Below are positions 10,556 to 21,300 of a stretch of DNA of 64,000 bases, piece after piece; the stretch's first letter is position 1; the number at the start of each line of letters is the position of its first letter. This DNA is from Morella rubra (lineage: Eukaryota > Streptophyta > Magnoliopsida > Fagales > Myricaceae), in the NCBI GenBank assembly GCA_003952965.2, contig CM025849.1, positions 22,453,631-22,517,630 on the forward strand. Reading direction: 5' to 3'. Below the pieces are notes generated by a model, which saw nothing but the letters and a program-made list of their open reading frames with translations, had not been told where the DNA came from and did no database searches. Made by a program: the position numbers and the translations under genes.

Positions 10556-13500
10556 ATGGTTGGTGACGAAGAGGAGACTTCAAATCCTGTACAGCGAAGC
10601 AACAATTCAGTTGTTGATAATGTCTACACCATCACTCCTGGTGATACCTTTAATGCTCCGATTGTTTCACCATCACTCAATGGAAAGAATTATTACTTCT
10701 GGAGCCGCGCGATGCTCATGGCGATCGGAGCTCGTAACAAATTCGGCTTCCTCAACGGCAACATCTCTCGACCAACTTCCACTGATTCTAATTTCAATGC
10801 CTGGTACAGATGCAATCTAATGATTTCTTCGTGGATTTGTTCCTCTGTTACTCCAGAGATTGCACAGGTTATTCGATACATTGATTCAACGAAGAAAATG
10901 TGGCGATTGCTCAAGGAGAGGTTTGAACAAAGTAACGAACCTCGTATATTTGAGCTTCATCAAGCCATCAATCGTGTTATTCAAGATCAGTCATCAGTTA
11001 GTGATTACTTCACAAGACTGGAATCTCTTTGGAACGAGCTTCATCAATTTTCTCCTATGCCGAATTGCACTTGTGGTGTTTGTAGTGGATGCACATGCAA
11101 GGTTATGAAGAAAGTTGCAGATCGGGAAGAGAAGCAGTTGGTGATGATTTTTCTCATGGGCCTTAATGAAAGTTTTCTTGCTACTCGTAGCAATATACTA
11201 CTCATAAAGCCTTTTCCATCATTGAATGAGATTTACTCCTTGATTATTCAAGAGGAAAGGCAGAGATCATTCACTCGGGGTTCTTTTCTTAACACTGAGA
11301 ATTTGGCTATGATGGCTACTCCTTCAGATTCAGTTGCAGCAGCTGTTCCTCATTGTAATTTCAACGCCAATAATTCTGGTTAGAAGGAACGTCCAGTATG
11401 TACTTACTGCAATCGTAAAGGTCACACAAGAGAGAAATGCTTTGAGTCACACGGATATCCTCCAGGATGGATATCTAAGAAGAAAAACTTTGCAGATTTT
11501 CGCAGCTCATCTTCTCAACACTCAGCACATCAAACTTCTACAACTATGGCACCAGCAAGCACCAATTTCATTCCTGCCATTTCACAGCAGGATATCCATC
11601 AGCTTCTTGGTTTTCTCAAGTCTCAACTTAAGACAGATTCTCCTTTAAGTCCACTGTCCTCTTCTGAGATCATTCCATCCTCGGGGCTTGCTAATATGGC
11701 AGGTAGTGTTTCTCCTTATCACACTGTTAGCTCCTTTTGTCTATCCTCATCTTTCAAATCTTCTTGTTCTCCCAACACTTGGATAATGGATAGTGGAGCT
11801 ACGGATCATATGATTTGTTCATTGTCTTTGTTTTCCACTATTATCAAATCTGTCCGTGCTACTGTCAGTCTCCCTAATGGTAATTCAGCTGAGGTTACTC
11901 ATATAGGGTCAGTGTATATTTCTCCTGATCTAACATTGCATGATGTGCTCTATATTCCATCATTTACATTCAATCTCATTTCAGTTACTAAACTCACTTG
12001 CACTTCTCACGTTGCTATGATTTTCTTCTCCCACAAATGCCTTATACAGGACCTGCATGCGTCGAAAACGATTAGAGTGGCTGATCAAAAGAATGGACTC
12101 TATTTGCTCACAACTGGTTCCGGTTCGGTATCAGCTCAATCATCCCTTGTTCCTCATTGTTCTTCAACTTCTGTTCAGCATACTACTAGCATATGGCATA
12201 CTAGATTAGGACATATGTCATTCTCTCGAATGAATCTCTTAAAAGATGTCATTCCCAATGTACATATTTCCACAAATTATCCATGTGAAGTTTGTCCTTT
12301 GACCAAACAACATAGGTCTTCTTTTCCTTCAAGTTCTATTCAAACAACTCAACCTTTTGCTATAATTCATTGTGATATATGGGGACTATTTGCCATAGCT
12401 ACTAATAATGGTCATCACTATTTTTTAACAATTGTTGATGACTACACTAGATGTACTTGATTATACCTTATGAAAACAAAATCTGGAACACGAGGCTTCC
12501 TAGAATCCTTCTTTAATCTGGTGGATACCCAGCACAATTCCAAAATTCAGATTCTTCGTTTTGACAATGGTCCTGAATTTTGTATGATTCCTTTCTTCTC
12601 TTCTAGGGGTGTTATCCACCAAACTAGTTGCACTTATACTCCTCAACAAAACGGGGTGGTAGAGCGCAAACATCAGCATCTTTTGAATGTTGCTAGAGCC
12701 ATTTGTTTTCAATCAAATGTTCCTTTAACCTATTGGGGTGATTGTGTCTTGACGGCCACATATCTCATTAATAGGACCCCTTCTCCTTTACTCCATAACA
12801 AAACTCCTTATGAAATGTTCTATAAAATTCCACCTTTGTATTCTCATCTTAGGACCTTTGGCTGTCTCTGTTATGCCACAAACACAACTCCTCACAAATC
12901 AAAATTTACTGCCCATGCTTCCAAACGTGTGTTTTTGGGTTATCCGTATGGCATCAAAGGTTATAGGTTACTTAATCTTGAAACTAATAGTATTTTTGTG
13001 TCAAGAGATGTCATTTTCCATGAGGTTTCTTTTCCTTTTAAAGATACTTCTTCTTATTCATCATCACCTACACTGAGTTGTGTTGTTCCTCTTTCGGTTC
13101 CTGATACTTTTTCTTATGACTCATCTTCTCATATTCAACATTCTGTTCAACCTTCTAGTCCTCCACCTTCTCATTCTTCTGTTCTTAATCCTCCTCGAAG
13201 GTCCACTCGTGTAAGACAAACCCCTTCCTATTTACACAACTACCATTGCAGATTGGTGCAATCTTTTAACAGCTCACTGCCTTCGGTTTCTAAGCACCAG
13301 CAACCTGATTCAGCTATGGACATAGTACGGTACCTTTCTTACTCTAAATTATCACCACAACATAGAGCTTTCAACCTTGCCATTTCTATTCATCCTGAGC
13401 CTTCCACTTACTCACAAGCTGCTCAAAATCCCAAGTGGCAAGAGGCTATGTTTCTGAAATGAATGCCCTTGAAAGAAATGGCACTTGGATTATTACTAAC

Positions 13501-14927
13501 TTACCTCCTGGCAAGGTGGCTATAGGATGTAAATGGGTATACCGAGTCAAATGTAAGGTAGATGGTGTTGTGGAACGTTACAAAGCTAGGCTTGTAGCGA
13601 AGGGGCTTACACAAAAGGAGGGAATAGACTACGCTTAGACCTTTTCACCCGTGGCAAAGATGACCACTGTGTGCTGTTTTTTGGCACTTGCAGCAAGCCA
13701 AAATTGGTTTTTGGAGTAACTTGATGTCAACAACGCATTTTTACATGGCGATTTAGATGAAGAAGTTTATATGGTTATTCCTGCGGGGTTTGCCAAGGAG
13801 GGGGAGAATAAGGTGTGTCGGTTGACGAAGTCGTTGTATGGTCTTAAACAAGCTAGTCATCAATGGTTTTGCAAGCTCTCCGATGCTTTATTTTCTCTTG
13901 GTTATCAACAAAGCAAGGCTGATTATAGCTTGTTTACCAAGATCCATGGTACTTCTTTTACTGCCCTCTTGATATATGTAGATGACATTATCATTGCATC
14001 TAATGATCTTACCAATGTATCTCAAGTAAAGACTTATCTGGATGATCATTTTAAATCAAAGATTTGGGGAAGTTGAAATACTTTTTGGGGCTGGAGATCG
14101 CAAGGAATTCAGATGGCATATCTCTCAGCCAATGCAAGTATGCTTTGGAGATTTTGGAGGATGCTGGGTATCTCAGTTGTAAGGCTATTCCCTTCCCGAT
14201 GAATCCTAAGCTCAAGCTCTCTCAAGCTGCTGATTTTCCTTTGGTAGATGCTTCTCAATATCGTCGGACTATTGGTCGCCTCTTGTATCTCACAATCACA
14301 CGTCCTGCTCTATCTTTCTCTGTTCATACTTTGGCACAATTTATGGCCAAGCCGTGTCAGTCACACTTAGATGCAGCCTATAGGATTCTTCGGTATCTTA
14401 AAGGAAATCTTGCTCAGGCTTTGTTCTTCCCTTGTGCTTCTAACACTCAGCTCAAAGGGTTTTCTGACAGTGATTGGGCAGCATGTGTGGATAGTCGACG
14501 TTTTATCTCTGGTTTTTGTTTGTTCATTGGTGATGCATTGGTTTGGGGTTCAAATAAACAAAGTACTGTGTCTAGAAGCTCTGCTGAAGCCGAATATAGA
14601 GCTCTTGCTTCTCTTAGTTGTGAAGTTGTTTGGATTTTGCAAATTTTTCAGGATTTGCTTATCTCTCATCCATCTCCAGCTTCTTTATAATGTGACAGCA
14701 AAGCTGCTCTTTCTCTTGCTGCCAACCCTGTTCATCATGCTCGGACTAAGCATGTGGAGATTGACTGCCATTTTATCCGAGAACAGATTGCTAAGGGTGT
14801 TGTTCATTTGTTTTACGTTCCTTCCGTTTATCAACTTGCTGACATTTTTACCAAGGTACTTGGCAAAACCCAGTTTCAGTTTCTTCTTTCCAAGCTGGGT
14901 ATTCATAGCATTTATGCTCCAGCTTGA
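10556..14927 (+). pseudogene. Nearly full-length but disrupted gag-pol of copia-1
   Basis: The ATG at 10556 lies 74 bases beyond the primer site and opens a gag of about 275 codons. An in-frame TAG at 11381 precedes the zinc knuckle CTYCNRKGHTREKC (about 11399). The same frame continues through the protease box WIMDSGATDHM (about 11780), the integrase zinc region HTRLGHM to CEVC (about 12195-12300), a TGA at 12458, and [12 protein letters not shown] (about 12640). One base appears lost near 13450. RT follows, with stops at about 13636 and 13717 and YVDDIIIAS at about 13975. Another frameshift lies near 14055. RNase H has [13 protein letters not shown] (about 14465) and a TAA at 14688, and the frame ends at TGA 14925-14927, beside the polypurine tract. 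It is inactive, but damage is limited to about four stops and two frameshifts. Confidence 0.9.
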
Positions 14928-14934
14928 GGGGGAG
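14926..14934 (+). other. Polypurine tract of copia-1
   Basis: GAGGGGGAG directly precedes the 3' LTR at 14935 and overlaps the last base or two of the polyprotein stop. It is the expected plus-strand primer for reverse transcription. Confidence 0.8.
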
Positions 14935-15135
14935 TATTAGAGCTATCATCTGGACCGTTGGTTAGTTTAGATAGCAGCAGTTCTTTTTTGTTAGTAAAGT
15001 TGTTATTTTAACAACTAAGTGACGTGCAATGTCTTTATATAAAAGCTGCACTTCCTCTGTATTGTAATTTACACACAATTACATTCAATATGCGAGATCC
15101 CCTTTCTCCAAACTCTATTCTCTCTGTTTTCTTCA
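14935..15135 (+). repeat. 3' LTR of copia-1
   Basis: A 201-bp copy of the 5' LTR, ending TTCTTCA. Its last bases differ from the 5' copy (TTCA against TACA). It is followed by the second copy of the target duplication. Confidence 0.88.
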
Positions 15136-15488
15136 GTCTCCAAAAGGATTTACTGACGTACGTTTTCGAAAATGAAGAACACAGCTTAATTCCACACAAC
15201 TTTCCAAACCTCAACTTCGCCATTCATTGAGGGAACAATCGAAACATAGGTATTTAGTGTTCTTTAAAAAGAAGATATTAGAAAGATTTCCTGGACTTAC
15301 CGATTGAACAAAGCTTATTACAAATCTTCTGATCAGATGGCAGAGGCAATGAATCTTTAGCCTCCACCCACCAATTACAAAATCAGCAATAAAAAACAGA
15401 ACTCGCATTCCCGTACATTCCTCCCCACACCACAACTTCAGAAATCAAGTAGAAAAATAGATGACTCAGAACATACACATCATTATAT

Positions 15489-16380
15489 CTAGTAACCATT
15501 GGGGAGTGACTGAGGTTTTGAGGTGTAGAAGAAAGGCCCCACAGAGTATAACTTGATATGCTTGTCGTTGAGGATACGGTAAGAAGAAAGGGGAGCACCA
15601 CTGATACCGTGGTTAACATCAACAGGAACTTGACAAGTCCCCAGGGGAGAACTATAGAGATATGCCTTGCAATCTTTAATCTTCCAACCTTTTTTAAGAA
15701 ATGAATGAAGTAATGTCACGAAGAAATAGCCGTTCGCATCGCATTCGTTACTCAATATGGAGAACGGAGCTGTCTCGTATCCGTTCTCATCAGTAGCTAG
15801 ACATGCTATCCTTGCCACAGCTCCTGCATTTGCCAATAAATAAAAATAAAAATGAATAACTCAAACCAGGTCAACATTATAAATTGGTCTTTTTTTCCTG
15901 CATGTTTTTGACTCCATTACATAATTAACGAGAACATTAGACCTCTCATACTGTTTGGTAACTCATTGAACCCATGCTTGCATAAAGATAGCTCTCCTTT
16001 CGAATATTAATTGCATGTTGGTAGTTAAAATAAGCAATGATATCGGTGAATGTCACAAAGAACAGTTAGACGTAGAGATTACCTTGAATCGGAACATATT
16101 TGGAACCGGATTTACATAAAACAACCCCCTCAATTCCAACGATCAGTTCCGGATTTGGTTTCTCATAATCTGCTTTTGGGGGGAGACGTGTATTGTCTCC
16201 TTTCAGTTTTGGTTTCTCATGATACTCTGGTTTTGAAGGGAAAGGCTTATCGTTTCCCTCGTTTTTGGGTTTCCCATCGTCTGGTTTTGGAGCATATCCA
16301 TAATCGCTAGCAGAGGCAATAACCAACAGGGACAAGAAGAGAAGAAAGGTTGAACGGGTCAAGAATGGTGTGGAAGCCAT
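15489..16380 (-). CDS. Gene A: secreted proline/lysine-rich protein with Pollen Ole e 1 domain (PRP1/PRP3-like)
   Basis: Two exons: 16380-16083 and 15823-15489. The 259-bp intron has GT and AG borders and splits a Gly codon in phase 1, giving 210 residues. Residues 1 to about 25 form a signal peptide (MASTPFLTRSTFLLFLSL, then ending ASAS). Residues 26 to about 78 are a charged Pro/Lys-rich stretch with KPxYxKP-like units. The rest is an Ole e 1 domain beginning IEGVVLCKSG and joining across the intron as YVPIQG-AVARIAC, with further cysteines in SNECDA, KDCKAY and GTCQV. Proteins of this family are exported to the cell wall; some are extensin-like or pollen allergens. I chose this start because a TATA box lies about 75 bp upstream and the signal peptide begins here, although an in-frame ATG exists further up. 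Copia-1 sits about 350 bp beyond the stop. The gene is intact and nearly identical to gene C. Confidence 0.88.
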
Positions 16381-16452
16381 GTCTTTGTTAGGAATACACA
16401 AGGAGAACGATGGATTAGTGCAGTGAAGCCTGAAGGGGATACAATGCATAAT

Positions 16453-16461
16453 CCTTTTATA
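16453..16461 (-). promoter_or_regulatory. TATA box of gene A
   Basis: TATAAAAGG on the minus strand, 73-81 bp upstream of the chosen ATG. The same box at the same spacing occurs before genes B and C. Confidence 0.7.
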
Positions 16462-18124
16462 AGCATGAGGTGGTTCAATTATGTTACAATCGGGAAATAC
16501 AATATGGAATCTTTGAGGAGTTATTTGGTTGCACGATAGCAAATAATGGATATTCTCTGATAAAATATGTAATCATAATATTCGCGAACAGCTACTGCTT
16601 ACCACAAAGAAGGTTCTTGTCGCCAACACAAAGAAGTTTCTATGCTAGAATTAGCAGTCCAAAGCATAGAGAAAATTTAAAATTTTGAAACTAAACTAAT
16701 CCGCAAACCATGAAATTAAAGGATTGTTATCATGTGAAGAAAGGCGGTAACCAGCATGATGCTTTTTTTGTTGAGGGGAACTCTGAACTAAAAGACAGCC
16801 AGGAAAACTATTTTACGTACTCCAGTCTTGCAATCCTTCGGCATTGATCACTTGTCTTCAAGTTATAAGAATTTCTTATGGACCCGATAGATTAACAGAT
16901 TGCTAGGTAATTCGCACCTACCAAGATACAAGCTCGAGATTTTTGTTTCACTACAAGCTGTTTCTTCTGGCAAAAATCTTCGAAAAGATTTAATTGCACT
17001 TGAAAAATGCAACACGTGTGAAAATGTCCTGGATGGTAGACTTTGCACTTCTCTTTGTCCCCTTGAGTTTACGCAGGCCTTCCATTAATTCTTAGAACTT
17101 AGTGGGGATCTCAATCGGGCATGTTGAGATCATGCTTTCGTGTCGACGTGCAAGCCATAACTACTTCCTACTTCTTGTTTTGTTCTGTTTTTTCTTTTCT
17201 ACATTTTCTTGTGGATAACGAGATTATATCCGTTTATGGAATAGGAAAATGTTGGTCAATACGCATATGGGAAATATTTCAAATAAAGGGCACATATTCC
17301 TACGAAAAGAGACATATGGGAAATTTTTGTCAATCTGCACAAAAAGTTTTCTTAGATAGTCTCGACGCACTTAGTGATCAGTAAAATTATTGTTCTTCCA
17401 GACTCCATAACACTGAGAAAAGAAAAACTGATAATATTCTGCGTCCAAACCTCAAATCTCGCCGGTCCTAGGATCCATGAAATTTTTTTATATTAATTTT
17501 CTTGAATTTTTAAATTTTAAATTTTAAACTTCTACAAATTGCAATCTTGTCTATTAATATATCACAATTGACTATAAGAGTATGAAATTTAACAGTAAAA
17601 TCTGATCTTTAGCAAGCAAATAAACAGGGAAAATTTAATGGGGAAGAAATGCGTGCCTCATAATGAGTATGATTTTTTTTTGTTTAACTCAAGAAAATTG
17701 AGATTAGATATTAAAAGATACATAGATATGCTCTAAGTATTTTGTTTCTAGTTGCGTTAAGTAACTAATTTTTTTCTAATTAGTAGCCCTAAATCATGAA
17801 ACATTCTCTAGGTATGTGTTTTCTTTCATTTTCTTTTTCAATACGATAAAAAGCTTTCAAAGAAACTTCTGGTGGCCAGTTAATGCTAACCAATTATACC
17901 AGCTCTATTTCATCGTATAATTCGCTGGTATTAATTGGACTCCTGCAGGTATTGACGTAGTTTCGTTCTTCTGATATATTATGTTAACTCTTCATGAAAA
18001 TTTAAAGCCATAGCTGAAAGTCACATCACCTTCTTTTTCTTTTCTAAGCACGAAATTAGTGTACTTCCACAAGTAATGAAATATTTTCTAAGGCAGAACT
18101 TGTTATTTCAAGAACATTAATTGC
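16462..18124. other. Upstream region of gene A, shared with units B and C
   Basis: Sequence from 16462 to about 17600 aligns with the region above genes B (26492-27541) and C (56510-58010). It holds a conserved CACGTG core at 17013 and a conserved 31-codon minus-strand ORF at 16990-17085. From about 17600 to 18124 I see only AT-rich sequence without a gene. Confidence 0.6.
16990..17085 (-). other. Conserved 31-codon ORF upstream of gene A
   Basis: A short minus-strand ORF beginning M-E-G-L-R-K-L-K and ending F-T-R-V-A-F-F-K-C-N-stop. The same length and ending occur at 27289-27384 and 57450-57545. It has no recognised family or signal peptide. It could be a residue of an older gene, an upstream ORF, or chance conservation within a young duplication. 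Confidence 0.3.
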
Positions 18125-18350
18125 TCTTAGCGTATGTGATTTTTAATCACTCTGTTAAAAGTCTGTTATACACGAAGCTGAGTTGGCAATCTGTTATGTA
18201 TTCAGTTGGTTAGTTACTTGTCTATAAGTAAAAGCTTTGTACACAGTTGGACATTTTACATCAATATACAGAATTTATTCAACCAACTTTCTCTCTATCA
18301 TTCTGTTCTACTGGCACTCTGTTTTTCACTTCATTGCAATACAATTGACA
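18125..18350 (+). repeat. 5' LTR of copia-2
   Basis: It starts TCTTAGCGTATG (probably a mutated TGTTAGC) and ends CAATTGACA. At 226 bp it is longer than its partner because the 3' LTR carries an internal deletion. Confidence 0.88.
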
Positions 18351-18362
18351 TGGTATCAGAGC
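18351..18362 (+). other. Primer-binding site of copia-2
   Basis: TGGTATCAGAGC, the standard complement to the 3' end of initiator tRNA-Met, immediately after the 5' LTR. Confidence 0.88.
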
Positions 18363-18369
18363 ATCTGTG

Positions 18370-21300
18370 ATGGCCGAGCCAGATTCTCCTTTGCTTACTT
18401 CTGTTGCTTCTACGAACACTTCTGAAATTCAATCCAATCTGTTGTGTCTCAACAACAATGATAATCCAAATGCAATGCTTGTACCTCATACGCTCATTGC
18501 GAAAATTTTTCCAATTGGCGAAGGTCCATGGAAATGGCGTTGAGTCATAGGCGGAACCAGTCAGGGGCAGTGGGGGGCCATCGCCCCGGTTGATTCCCTC
18601 AAACATAAATTTTTTATATGTGTTTTGCTTGCACAACCCCAGCCCGCCTCCCTTGTGAATTGTGAATTTGATTAATGATTTGTAAATTTATGAATAATTA
18701 GGGCTTGAATATTGATTGTGGATTTGTTAATTTTTAGATTGAATTAGTTGATGAATTTTATTTTGTTTAGAGAATATATAAGTTTTTGATAAAAAAATTC
18801 AGCCAATATGTAGTTGTCTAATACTCCTAATGTGTATACTACTTCTAAAACGAACATTAGTTCGAAAAGATTTTTTGTTTTGTTTAGTTTAAATAAAACT
18901 ATTGAGAACTAAGTTATTTTGTAACGTTTTCAAAAAATACAAACTTGTAGGATCTAATTACACCTCCCAGTCTTAGCAAATAGTACGGTACATATATTTC
19001 AAAAAAATTTAATACTTTTAGTCTTAAATTTTCGATATTTTAACTCTAAGTCACTTTTTACATTATTTAAGAAAAAAAAAATTTGTCATTAAACACTTAG
19101 GAGTTCGCCCCTTTTAAGTCCTGGTTCGCCACTGCGTTGAGTGCAAAGAACAAGCTAGCACTTGCGAATGGATCTCTTCTACAACCAAAGTCTTCATCAT
19201 CCACGTACTCCAGCTGGATCCGCTGCAATGATATGGTCTCTTCGTGGTTGCTCAATTCAGTGTCTAAGGAACTTGCAGAAAGTGTCCTCTATATTGACAC
19301 AACTGCTGGTATATGGAAAGACTTGATTGATCGCTTCTCTCAAGGAAATGGACCTCGCATATTTCAGGTTCAGAAGCCTATTTCTTCTCTTTCTTAAGGT
19401 CATCATACAGTTACTACTTATTTCACGAAATTGAAATCACTATGGGAAGAATTATCAAATTACAAGCATCGTCATGTCTGTACATGTGGAGCAAATAAAC
19501 ATCTTGATGATGAGCGTAATCAAGAAAATGTCATGCAGTTTCTTATGGGATTGAATGATTCCTTTCAAGTGTGAGAGGACAGATTCTGTTAATAGATCCC
19601 CTGCCATCTATTAACAAAGCTTTTTCGCTTGTTGTGCAAGAAGAGAGACAGCGTGACATTGCCTCTTTTTCCTCTCAATTTGTTGAGAATAGTGTCTTTT
19701 TTACACGAAATCAAGAGGCTTAGGTTACTCAACCTAATCAGAGCTTTGGAAATAAATTTACTGGAAAATCTTTCAATTAGAAGAAAGACCGTCCCATTTG
19801 CAGTCACCGCGGGTTTACTGGACACACTATGGACAGATTTTACAAGCTCCACGGGTATCCACCTGGATACAAAGCTCGGGTCAAACCATCTGCAGGATCT
19901 GCTCATCAGGTTTCTTCTGAAATGATCTCTTCCAGTTCAGCTCCATCTCTGCCAATTACTCTTGAACAATGCCAACAATTGCTTGCTCTTCTTCCCACAT
20001 CTGCCTCATTTGCGGTTCCACACGGTTTGGATACTGATTTGGCATCTCATTCAATGGTCAATATGGCAGGTATAATATCTGACCTTACCTCTCATAATAG
20101 TTCTTCTGTTATTAGTTCCTCATCCAAATGGATTGTGGATACCAGAGCTACTAATCATATGGTAAGCTCGGTATCCATGTTAACCACAATTACCTCCTTT
20201 CATAAATCCTCAGTTAGGATGCCAAATAATCTAACTGTTGTAGTCACTTATACTGGTACAATGTGTATTTCTCCTCTAATTCTACTAACAGATGTCTTTG
20301 TAGTTCCAACATTTTCTTTTAATATCATATCTGCTAGCTCTTTGATCAAACAGCTTCCATGTTGTCTCATTCTCCTTGGACAATATCTGTTTATACAGGA
20401 CCTACGCACTTGGACTCCAATTGGTTTGGCTAAAGAATCAAGCGGCTTATATTTTCTGCATTCAAATTTCTCTGCTGTTTTTCAAGCTTCATGTAATTCT
20501 GTTGCCTCAAATAAATCAACAGATTAGGTCATCCCTCATCTTCTAGAATGTCTCTTTTACAAGCTTATATCAGTGATCTTAGCATTTCAAATTCTCATCT
20601 TTGAACTGTCTGTCCTATGGCAAAACAACATAAGTTGCCTTTTCCAGTTTCAGTTACAAAGACTACTTCTCCTTTCAAATTAACACACTGTGATTTGTGG
20701 GGCCCCTTTTCAGCACCTGATCACAATGGTGTTAGATTCTTTCTTACTATGGTGGACGATTGTACTCGATGCACATGGCTGTTTTTGCTTCAAAATAAAA
20801 CTTAAACTTCCAGCCATACCAGATCCTTCTTTCACCTTGTTAAACTCAGTTCAATTCTAAAATCAAGACCATTCGTACTGATTTTGGAACTAAGTTCCAT
20901 TTGCCTGATTTTTTCTCATCTAAAGTAGTTCATCAACACTCTTGTGTTGCAACTCCTCAGCAAAATGGGATTGTCGAAAGGAAACACCAACATTTACTTA
21001 ATGTTGCTCGTTCCCTTCGATTTCAATCAAATTTGCCTTTATCTTTCTGGTCTGATTGCATTCTTTGTGCAGCCTACCTTATAGATTACCTTCTCCTATG
21101 CTTAACAACAAATCCCCTTTTGAGTTGTTATTTTCTCTTCAACCCTCATATTAGCACCTTAGGATTTTTGGTTTTCTTTGCCATGTTTCCACACTCACTC
21201 AGCGGAGACACAAGTTTGACCCCCATGCTGAACCTTGTGTTTTTTTTGGCTACCCCTATGGTATTAAAGGTTACAAAGTGTATAACATACTCATAAATTT

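Larger units (their letters stand above)
10272..15135 (+). mobile_element. Copia-1: short-LTR Ty1/copia retrotransposon with both LTRs
   Basis: The 4.86-kb element has LTRs at 10272-10470 and 14935-15135. They differ at about eight substitutions and one 2-base indel in about 200 bp, roughly 4 percent. Flanks show a 5-bp target duplication with one mismatch (ATCTC at 10267-10271, GTCTC at 15136-15140). Units B and C carry the uninterrupted site (AAATCTCCAAAAGG near 25190 and 55190), so the insertion followed the unit duplication. The short LTRs and domain order suggest an Ale-like lineage, but lineage assignment needs a tree. Confidence 0.92.

Noticed and set aside
14371..14940. 189-codon plus-strand ORF in copia-1
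   Set aside because: It is an alternative frame over the RNase H region, rich in Leu/Phe/Val, with no family motifs.
16050..16310. Plus-strand ORF of about 86 codons, similar in units A, B and C (16050, 26088, 56105)
   Set aside because: It lies antisense to exon 1 of the Ole e 1 genes and spans their splice donor. Its similarity follows from the gene duplication.
18351..18362. TGGTATCAGAGC as part of a tRNA gene
   Set aside because: It is only the 12-base primer site next to the copia LTR; no cloverleaf or promoter boxes follow.
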